A stretch of 6,109 nt of DNA from an uncultured Roseburia sp. (GTDB lineage Bacteria > Bacillota > Clostridia > Lachnospirales > Lachnospiraceae), in NCBI GenBank assembly GCA_947384095.1, contig CANDFU010000119.1, positions 1 to 6,109 on the forward strand. Reading direction: 5' to 3'. Of the stretch, positions 1 to 5,245 are shown piece after piece. The translations under genes were made by a program, and so were the position numbers. The first letter of the stretch is position 1; every line of letters starts with the position of its first letter. The notes under the pieces were generated by a model, which was not told the DNA's origin, searched no databases, and saw only the letters and a list, made by a program, of their open reading frames with translations.

Positions 1-1
1 C

Positions 2-643
2 AGGGAGACGCTTCAGGAAGCAATTTTTTATGATAAAAAGAAGCGGGCGGCCGGTTATCCCGACAACATAGATTATGGAAAAATGCCGCCTTACAATGCG
101 AAGCTGGAGGCCATGCTGCCGGTTATTCACGGTGAGATTCCGCTGAAAGCGCATGCACACCGTGCGGACGACATTTTTACGGCCATCCGGATTGCCAAAG
201 AATTTCACCTGGATTTAAGAATCGACCACACCACCGACGGAGCGCTGATCGCGGACGAACTGGCAAAAGAAGGGTTTCCGGTCGCGGTGGGGCCGTCTTT
301 TGGACATGCGACGAAATACGAACTGAGAAACAAGGGATTTGAGACGCCGGCCATTCTCGCCAGGGCGGGGTGCAGGGTGTCCATTATCACAGATTCACCT
401 GTGATCGAGCAACGGTATCTTCTGCTGTGTGCGGGTCGGGCAATCTTTTACGGAATGAAGGAATATGACGCGTTAAAGGCCGTGACGATCCATGCGGCAG
501 AGCACATCGGCGCGCAGGAGCGGGTCGGCAGTATCGAAGAGGGGAAAGACGCCGATTTTGTGCTGGTGCGCGGGAATCCGTTCGCGGTGGATACCCGTAT
601 TTTGTATACGATTATCAATGGAGTTATTGTGTATGAAGGGTAA
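2..643 (+). CDS. Amidohydrolase-family metal-dependent hydrolase (5'-truncated, C-terminal 213 residues)
   Basis: The reading frame is open from the window's left edge, so an internal ATG at 83 is not the real start; the gene begins upstream. The translated part is the C-terminal half of an imidazolonepropionase-like amidohydrolase (TIM-barrel metal hydrolase). Visible landmarks are the HAH motif in LKAHAHRADDI (codons at 152-160), a second metal-ligand candidate His in RIDHTTDG (227-229), the strand-8 Asp in IITDSPV (392-394), and the closing beta-sandwich signature VGSIEEGKDADFVLVRGNPF. Related clostridial proteins, as I recall them, usually read TDHPV where this one has TDSPV; the metal Asp itself is kept. 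The enzyme is probably cytoplasmic and hydrolyses a C-N bond in a cyclic amide or peptide-like substrate, but the substrate cannot be told from this fragment. The family is clear; the specific reaction is not. Confidence 0.88.
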   Translation, partial: RETLQEAIFYDKKKRAAGYPDNIDYGKMPPYNAKLEAMLPVIHGEIPLKAHAHRADDIFTAIRIAKEFHLDLRIDHTTDGALIADELAKEGFPVAVGPSFGHATKYELRNKGFETPAILARAGCRVSIITDSPVIEQRYLLLCAGRAIFYGMKEYDALKAVTIHAAEHIGAQERVGSIEEGKDADFVLVRGNPFAVDTRILYTIINGVIVYEG

Positions 644-680
644 CAGATTCTAAAGATTCTATGAAATAACCGTTCGGCTC

Positions 681-709
681 TTGACTTTAAAATCTACAGA
701 GCATAGAGT
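681..709 (+). promoter_or_regulatory. Candidate sigma-A promoter for the surE operon
   Basis: A -35 box TTGACT (681-686, five of six matches to TTGACA) is followed after a 17-base spacer by TAGAGT (704-709, four of six matches to TATAAT). It lies in the gap between the amidohydrolase stop and surE, which would put transcription start near 715-718. The -10 is imperfect and no terminator separates it from the upstream gene, so some readthrough transcription is also possible. Confidence 0.5.
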
Positions 710-723
710 TGAAGAGAGAGGAC

Positions 724-744
724 GCCACAGTCGGAGACCGTGGC
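724..744 (+). promoter_or_regulatory. Leader hairpin directly abutting an AGGAGG box upstream of surE
   Basis: GCCACAGTC (724-732) pairs with GACCGTGGC (736-744) around a GGA loop. This gives nine positions of stem with a single A-C mismatch. The stem ends one base before AGGAGG (745-750). If the predicted promoter is right, the hairpin lies within about ten bases of the mRNA 5' end, where it could stabilise the transcript or influence ribosome loading. There is no U-tract, so it is not a terminator. The role is inference. Confidence 0.45.
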
Positions 745-769
745 AGGAGGAGAAGCGGGGGAAGCGGTT

Positions 770-1486
770 ATGAAAATATTGGTAACAAATGATGACGGGA
801 TCCGGGCGGAAGGCATACGGCGTCTCGCCGCCGTGGCAGCAGAAATTGGTGAAGTGTGGGTGGTGGCGCCCGAATTTCAGTGCAGTGCGATGTCCCAGCG
901 CATTACCGTGCACGGCGACGTGACAGTGAAGAAGACGGAATTTCCTGTGAGCGGCGTAAAGAGTTATGCTGTCGGCGGTACGCCGGCAGACTGCGTGAAG
1001 ATCGGGCTGGCTTATCTGATGCCGGAAAGGCCGGATATCGTATTTTCCGGTATCAATCATGGCTATAATGCGGGATATGACATCGCTTATTCCGGAACGG
1101 TGGGCGCTGCGATGGAGGCGCTGATGCAGGGAGTGCCTGCGATCGCATTTTCCAACCAGTCCAACGGAGTGTACGAGGTTCTGGAGCATTATATCCGCTC
1201 CGTCACCGGGGATCTGCTCAGGCGCCCGATCGGGGCGAATGAGATCTGGAATGTAAACTTTCCCGGATGCAGCCTGAAGGAGTGCAATGGAATCTGCGAG
1301 GTGGACGGGACAGCGGGACATGCGTTTTTCCTCGACCTCTATGACAGGGCTGACTCGGAGGATGGAAGCTTTACGCTGACGCCGGTGGAGGCGCAGATGA
1401 AGGAAGCGCAGAAAGACAGTGATGTCAGCGCCCTGCTGGATAATTATATCGCGATTGGAAAGATAAAAAATAATCTGATAAGATGA
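770..1486 (+). CDS. surE: 5'/3'-nucleotidase SurE
   Basis: This is a cytoplasmic, divalent-metal-dependent phosphatase that removes phosphate from nucleoside 5'- and 3'-monophosphates. The 238-residue protein is close to the usual SurE length of about 250. It opens with MKILVTNDDG, which supplies the metal-binding Asp8 and Asp9. The family's other ligands sit where expected: Ser39 in QCSAMSQR and Asn96 in FSGINHGYNAG. YSGTVGAAMEA and NVNFPG are further SurE hallmarks. An in-frame GTG at 740 would add ten residues, but it lies inside a leader hairpin and precedes the AGGAGG; family alignment favours ATG at 770. The nearest ribosome site for that start is GGGGGAAG (757-764). The stop is eight bases before the next gene's preferred ATG, so the two are probably co-transcribed and translationally coupled. 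Identification is firm; the exact nucleotide preference is not shown by sequence. Confidence 0.96.
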   Translation: MKILVTNDDGIRAEGIRRLAAVAAEIGEVWVVAPEFQCSAMSQRITVHGDVTVKKTEFPVSGVKSYAVGGTPADCVKIGLAYLMPERPDIVFSGINHGYNAGYDIAYSGTVGAAMEALMQGVPAIAFSNQSNGVYEVLEHYIRSVTGDLLRRPIGANEIWNVNFPGCSLKECNGICEVDGTAGHAFFLDLYDRADSEDGSFTLTPVEAQMKEAQKDSDVSALLDNYIAIGKIKNNLIR

Positions 1487-1490
1487 GGGG
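1486..1490 (+). promoter_or_regulatory. Ribosome binding site deciding the nucleotidase start
   Basis: AGGGG overlaps the last base of the surE stop codon and sits four bases before ATG 1495. The alternative in-frame ATG at 1483, which overlaps the surE stop as ATGA, has no recognisable Shine-Dalgarno upstream. Its use would place four extra residues (MRGF) before a typical signal peptide beginning MKKIKS. The start at 1495 is therefore preferred. Confidence 0.6.
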
Positions 1491-1494
1491 CTTT

Positions 1495-3465
1495 ATGAAA
1501 AAAATAAAAAGTATTCTGGCCGTGCTTTTTGCGGCTGCTCTGATGCTGCAGATAACGGTAGGGGCGGACGGCGTATCCGCAGAAGAAAAAGGGAAGCGGC
1601 TTGACCTGATGTTTACGCATGATACACATTCCCATATAAACAGTTTTTCCACGGTTGTTGACGGAAAAAATGTGACAGTCGGCGGCTTTGCCCGGATGAA
1701 AACACTGATAAATGAACAGAAAGAAAAAAATCCGGATACCCTCATCGTCGATGCAGGTGATTTTTCAATGGGGACGCTGGTGCAGACGGTCTATGAGCAG
1801 GAGGCGGCCGAACTACGCATGCTCGGCGAGATTGGCTGCGACGTCACAACGCTGGGAAACCATGAGTTTGATTACCGCTCCGGCGGACTGGCGGACATGT
1901 TAAAGCGTGCGAAGGAGTCCGAAGATCCCGTGCCGGAGCTTGTCGTCTGCAATGTGGACTGGGAAGCCATGGAGAAGGCGGGAATGAGCGGGGGACAGAC
2001 GCTGATCGCAGACGCATTTGATACATATGGTGTAAAAGATTATGTTGTCCTTACAAAAGGAGACGTGGACATTGCTGTGCTGGGGGTTTTTGGGATTGAT
2101 TCGCTGGCCTGCGCCCCCACATGTGAGTTGTTGTTCAAAGACCCGGTGGAGGCGGTTAAGGAAACGGTGGAGGAGATCGGGGCGGCGGAAGACGTTGACA
2201 TGATTGTCTGTGTATCGCACGGCGGAACCTGGGAAGATGAGAGCAAATCCGAAGATGAGAAGCTGGCGAAGCATGTTCCGGAGCTGGATCTGATTGTCAG
2301 CGGGCATACGCATACGGAGCTTATGGAACCGATTGTCCACGGAAATACGTCGATCGTCTCGGCGGGAGAGTATGGAAAGCGGCTGGGGTCGCTGTCCATG
2401 GAGCAGGAAGCCGGCGGCCGGTGGAAGATCACGGAATACGAACTGCTTGCGGTTTCGGAGGACATTGTGGCCGACATAAAAGCGCAGGAAAAGGCGGACG
2501 CCTTTCTGGATGCGGTAGATACCGGCTATCTGTCGTCATTTGGTTATACCAGAAATCAGGTTCTTGCCAGAAACCAGGTTGCATTCGCTACGGTTGAAGA
2601 TCTGCAGACGGAGCATACGGAGCAGAATCTTGGAGACATTATATCCGACGCTTATGCCTATGCGGTGAAGGAATCGCCCGATTTTGACGGCGTGTGGGTG
2701 GACCTGACGGTGGTTCCCAGCGGAACGGTGCGCGATACCTACACGAAGGGTGACATCACGGTTGAGGGGGTGTATAATTCTTTTTCACTGGGAACAGGTC
2801 CGGACGGAGTGCCGGGATATCCGCTGATCAGCGTCTGGCTGACGGGCAGAGAGCTCAGGACAGCGGCCGAGATTGATGCTTCTGTTTCTGATTTTATGCC
2901 GACGGCCCGGCTTTATATCAGTGGCCTGCACTTTAACTATAACCCGAACCGTCTGATTTTAAACAAGGTAACGGATCTGTATCTGGTCGATCCGGAAGGC
3001 AAACGTGTGGAAATCGAGGATCAGAAGCTGTACCGGGTTGTGGCGGATCTCTACAGCGGACAGATGCTGAGCGCCGTCACGGATATGTCTTACGGGCTGC
3101 TTTCCATTGTGCCAAAGCATGCGGACGGGACTCCGATCGAGGATTTTGAAGACGCTATTATATATGAGGGGGAAAAAGAATTGAAGGCGTGGGATGCCAT
3201 CGCGCGGTATATGGCGTCATTTCCGGATGGGGACGGGGACGGTGTTCCCGATGTGCCGGAGTATTACAACGCACTGCATGACAGAAAAGTGGTGGAAGAG
3301 GGCCGCAGCCTGGGCGAGCTTTTGAAAAATCCCAGCAGATATGCGGTTATGCTGGTCCTTATCGTGCTGGTCTTCATTTTTCTGGTTGTCTTACTGACGG
3401 TTCTGGTGATAAAATTGATAAGACGCATGAAAAAGAAAAACGCCAATAGAATAGGAATAAGATAG
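1495..3465 (+). CDS. Secreted, membrane-anchored 5'-nucleotidase / 2',3'-cyclic phosphodiesterase family metallophosphatase
   Basis: This 656-residue exported phosphoesterase of the UshA/YfkN type likely acts on extracellular nucleotides. Residues 1-29 are a signal peptide (MKKIKS, hydrophobic core, likely cleavage after VSA). The calcineurin-like domain carries the dinuclear metal set: Asp43 and His45 in FTHDTHSH, Asp89 in DAGD, Asn122-His123 in GNHEFD, His242 in VSHGG, and His271/His273 in SGHTHTE. The 5'-nucleotidase C-terminal domain follows, with NLGD at 378-381. Phe430 and Phe480 are candidates for the base-stacking aromatic pair. Residues 578-589 form a D-x-D-x-D-G calcium-loop-like motif before a single transmembrane helix (about 617-641) and a cationic tail ending the protein. 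The topology is thus catalytic domain outside, tail inside; no LPxTG sorting signal is seen. It lies between surE and a coiled-coil gene in one apparent operon. The precise substrate (AMP, UDP-sugar, cyclic nucleotide) is undetermined. Confidence 0.93.
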   Translation: MKKIKSILAVLFAAALMLQITVGADGVSAEEKGKRLDLMFTHDTHSHINSFSTVVDGKNVTVGGFARMKTLINEQKEKNPDTLIVDAGDFSMGTLVQTVYEQEAAELRMLGEIGCDVTTLGNHEFDYRSGGLADMLKRAKESEDPVPELVVCNVDWEAMEKAGMSGGQTLIADAFDTYGVKDYVVLTKGDVDIAVLGVFGIDSLACAPTCELLFKDPVEAVKETVEEIGAAEDVDMIVCVSHGGTWEDESKSEDEKLAKHVPELDLIVSGHTHTELMEPIVHGNTSIVSAGEYGKRLGSLSMEQEAGGRWKITEYELLAVSEDIVADIKAQEKADAFLDAVDTGYLSSFGYTRNQVLARNQVAFATVEDLQTEHTEQNLGDIISDAYAYAVKESPDFDGVWVDLTVVPSGTVRDTYTKGDITVEGVYNSFSLGTGPDGVPGYPLISVWLTGRELRTAAEIDASVSDFMPTARLYISGLHFNYNPNRLILNKVTDLYLVDPEGKRVEIEDQKLYRVVADLYSGQMLSAVTDMSYGLLSIVPKHADGTPIEDFEDAIIYEGEKELKAWDAIARYMASFPDGDGDGVPDVPEYYNALHDRKVVEEGRSLGELLKNPSRYAVMLVLIVLVFIFLVVLLTVLVIKLIRRMKKKNANRIGIR

Positions 3466-3490
3466 ACAAAGAGAATACGGGAGAGAGAGA

Positions 3491-4492
3491 ATGAGCGCAC
3501 AGGATAAGACGGAACAGGTTTTACGGGAAATTCACATCCTGCTTTCCAGGAGTGAAGTTTATGGAGAAAATATAAACCGGGTGATCGTGGATAAAAAGGA
3601 GATGTCGGACCTGCTTGCCCGTCTGAGCGCATCTATTTACATGCTGATGGACGAATATGAGCTGACGCAGCAGAGCCGGGACGCCGCGGACAGAGAAGCG
3701 CGCAAACGTGGGGAGGAGATCGTCTGGGACGCCAGCCGCAAGGCGGAGGATGTATATGCCGCTTCCGTACTTTACACGGATGAGGCGCTCTGCCGGGTGC
3801 AGGATATCATGCAGGAAGCCGCGGAGTCATTGAAGTCTGTCTATGAAAAAATGAGCGACGAAATGAAAAAAGAGCGGGATATTGTGCGCCGTGATCAGTC
3901 TGAGCTGAAAAGCCATCTGCAGGATCTGGTGGACACCGAGAAATATTTAAAGCTCATCGAAGATCGGAACAAGGTGATCAAAAAAGAGAAAGAGCGGGAG
4001 AAGGAAAAGGAAAGGGAGAGGGAAATGGCCCGGGAGACGGAGAGGGCGCGCGCCCGCGGAGAAAAGGAGGCGAAATCCAAAGGAACGCAGCCTTCGGAAT
4101 CCCCGCAGCCGCCGGCTTCGCCGTCCGCGGAAGACGTGCGGTCCGGGCAGCCTTCGCCGCCGAAAGAGGAGGGGGAGGAAAAACAGGAAGATGCGGAAAA
4201 AAAAGAGTCTGCGCAGGGAACGCAGCTTTCGGCGGAGAAGTCGGATTTTAAGATCGTGAAGCCGGAGATCAAGGTAAATCCTGCGTATTTTGATAAAGTC
4301 GGGATCCCGATGGAAGAGGCGATTTCCGGAATCGGAGCGGACGAAGAAGATTCGGCAGAGAAGCAGATTACGCCGGAGATCAGGGTGAACCTGGACGCGG
4401 AATATTTCCGCTGGAAGCAGGAGGCAGGAGAGGATCTGGCAATGGAAAAGAAAGTTGAGAAGCATTCCCTGTTTGGAAAGCTGCTCCGATAA
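3491..4492 (+). CDS. Uncharacterised helical, charge-rich coiled-coil protein with duplicated PEI(K/R)VN motif
   Basis: I do not recognise this 333-residue protein. It has no signal peptide or membrane segment and is probably cytoplasmic. Residues 1-158 look helical with coiled-coil-like heptads and Ala/Glu-rich stretches. Residues 164-197 are almost purely Lys/Glu/Arg (KKEKEREKEKERERE), suggesting a single stable helix. Residues 198-250 are a Ser/Pro/Glu-rich disordered linker. The C-terminal part repeats a short motif: PEIKVNPAYF at 258-267 and PEIRVNLDAEYF at 295-306. It ends in a cationic segment, HSLFGKLLR. The N-terminal half loosely recalls DivIVA-like or ATP-synthase-b-like scaffolding helices, but the signature DivIVA N-terminus is absent. 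The start at ATG 3491 is supported by GGGAG (3479-3483) seven bases upstream. It is 25 bases after the nucleotidase stop and is closed by a terminator, so it is the last gene of the operon. An A8 run (4197-4204) lies in frame. Confidence 0.85.
   Translation: MSAQDKTEQVLREIHILLSRSEVYGENINRVIVDKKEMSDLLARLSASIYMLMDEYELTQQSRDAADREARKRGEEIVWDASRKAEDVYAASVLYTDEALCRVQDIMQEAAESLKSVYEKMSDEMKKERDIVRRDQSELKSHLQDLVDTEKYLKLIEDRNKVIKKEKEREKEKEREREMARETERARARGEKEAKSKGTQPSESPQPPASPSAEDVRSGQPSPPKEEGEEKQEDAEKKESAQGTQLSAEKSDFKIVKPEIKVNPAYFDKVGIPMEEAISGIGADEEDSAEKQITPEIRVNLDAEYFRWKQEAGEDLAMEKKVEKHSLFGKLLR
3980..4025 (+). repeat. Polypurine tract within the coiled-coil gene
   Basis: Forty-six bases contain a single pyrimidine (C at 3995), and 3996-4025 is purine only. 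The tract encodes the Lys/Glu/Arg-rich helix, so codon composition explains it, but it also produces several Shine-Dalgarno-like AAGGA and GGGAG strings inside the coding region. Confidence 0.8.
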
Positions 4493-4503
4493 AAGCCTGG
4501 TAA

Positions 4504-4550
4504 TAAAAACAGCAGAGGCCACATGACTGTGGAATCCTCTGCTGTTTTTA
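4504..4550 (+). terminator. Strong intrinsic terminator of the surE operon, potentially bidirectional
   Basis: It begins 11 bases after the coiled-coil gene stop. The outer stem pairs AAAAACAGCAGAGG (4505-4518) perfectly with CCTCTGCTGTTTTT (4536-4549), extended by T4504-A4550. Above it, CCACA (4519-4523) pairs with TGTGG (4528-4532) around a TGAC loop. A one-sided AAT bulge (4533-4535) separates the two stems. The A-tract on the left and T-tract on the right would allow termination in either direction, although no convergent gene is seen here. Confidence 0.95.
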
Positions 4551-4679
4551 TGTACGCGGAAGTCCGGCGGAAATAGCAATAAAATCACGCATACCTGCCA
4601 GGAATAAATATGATATAAAAATTCTGTGATTTCAAGAAAAATGTGTCGATAAGAAAGAGAAAAAACCTACGACTATCAA

Positions 4680-4708
4680 TTGTAAAAAAACGGGCGGAAT
4701 GGTAGAAT
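4680..4708 (+). promoter_or_regulatory. Extended -10 sigma-A promoter for the small membrane protein gene
   Basis: TTGTAA (4680-4685, four of six matches) and TAGAAT (4703-4708, five of six matches) are separated by exactly 17 bases. A TG dinucleotide at 4700-4701 makes an extended -10 (TGGTAGAAT). It lies just downstream of the operon terminator and about 45 bases before ATG 4751, so this gene should have its own transcript. The remainder of the 200-base gap (4551-4750) is AT-rich and shows no other gene or convincing structure. Confidence 0.72.
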
Positions 4709-4750
4709 ATCCTTGAATTAGTGCAGTTTTTTTGAGGGCAGGTATAAAAG

Positions 4751-5170
4751 ATGGGGAAAAATTCAAGGGAAAAGAGTCTTAGAAAACGAGAAAAAAAGGT
4801 AGAAATTTGTCGAAAGCTGGCGAAATATGAGAGGATGTACGTGGTCAGCGGCGGTCCGGCTGATATTCTGCGGTATTTTACGATGACGCTTATAGCGCCG
4901 GGGGCTTATTGGTGCTTTGTTTTCGGGATACCGAAAGATTGGCGCTGGATCCTGATTTTTTATCTGGCGTTTGATCTGTTTTATACGCTTTCATGGTTCA
5001 GACGCATTTTGTCCCGGAAGAAATGGGATGAGGAGCCTCCGCTGGAAGAGGGGGGAGAGAGCCTGGAGAGTATTCTGAAAAAAATAGAAGAGTTGTCTGA
5101 TGAGACGCCGATTGCATACGGGTATACGGATGATGAGAATGGAGAATGGACAGATTTATTTCATAGATAG
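4751..5170 (+). CDS. Small protein of unknown function with two predicted membrane segments
   Basis: I do not recognise this 139-residue protein. Residues 1-28 are strongly basic (MGKNSREKSLRKREKK) and probably cytoplasmic. Two hydrophobic aromatic-rich stretches, about 42-60 and 66-83, are joined by a short turn (IPKDW). They would make a membrane hairpin with both ends inside by the positive-inside rule, helped by RRILSRKK after the second segment. The remaining tail (93-139) is acidic (EEPPLEEGGE; TDDENGEW). ATG 4751 is preceded by GAGGGCAGG (4734-4742), a weak ribosome site. It has its own promoter and no terminator before the O-acyltransferase gene, so readthrough could co-express the two. 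Codon use looks native and the frame is uninterrupted, supporting a real gene. Function is unknown; an accessory role in the neighbouring envelope-modification locus is only a guess. Confidence 0.82.
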   Translation: MGKNSREKSLRKREKKVEICRKLAKYERMYVVSGGPADILRYFTMTLIAPGAYWCFVFGIPKDWRWILIFYLAFDLFYTLSWFRRILSRKKWDEEPPLEEGGESLESILKKIEELSDETPIAYGYTDDENGEWTDLFHR

Positions 5171-5196
5171 ACATGTTTTTGTAAAAGCTTTATAAT
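5168..5196 (+). promoter_or_regulatory. Near-consensus sigma-A promoter for the O-acyltransferase gene
   Basis: TAGACA (5168-5173, five of six matches to TTGACA) and a perfect TATAAT (5191-5196) are spaced by 17 bases. The first three bases of the -35 box are the TAG stop codon of the preceding gene. Transcription would start near 5203, giving a leader of roughly 40 bases before ATG 5246. Confidence 0.8.
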
Positions 5197-5245
5197 AGTC
5201 TCTGGCGAATATGTGAATAAGGAAGGAGAAAGAAAGCAACACGAT

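Noticed and set aside
645..660. Direct repeat AGATTCT (645-651 and 654-660) after the amidohydrolase stop
   Set aside because: Seven bases repeated once at short spacing is expected by chance in AT-rich sequence; it forms no hairpin and shows no mobile-element flank.
740..769. GTG start at 740 for surE
   Set aside because: It would lie within the leader hairpin, leave the AGGAGG inside the gene and add ten Gly/Glu/Ala-rich residues before the family's invariant N-terminus.
659..1321. 220-residue antisense open frame opposite surE
   Set aside because: It covers the conserved SurE motifs in reverse and has a His/Arg-rich composition typical of a shadow frame.
3895..4588. Two long overlapping antisense open frames (209 and 213 residues) opposite the coiled-coil gene
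   Set aside because: Their products are low-complexity Ser/Phe- or Arg/Leu-rich mirrors of the purine-rich sense strand, run through the terminator, and have no family signature.
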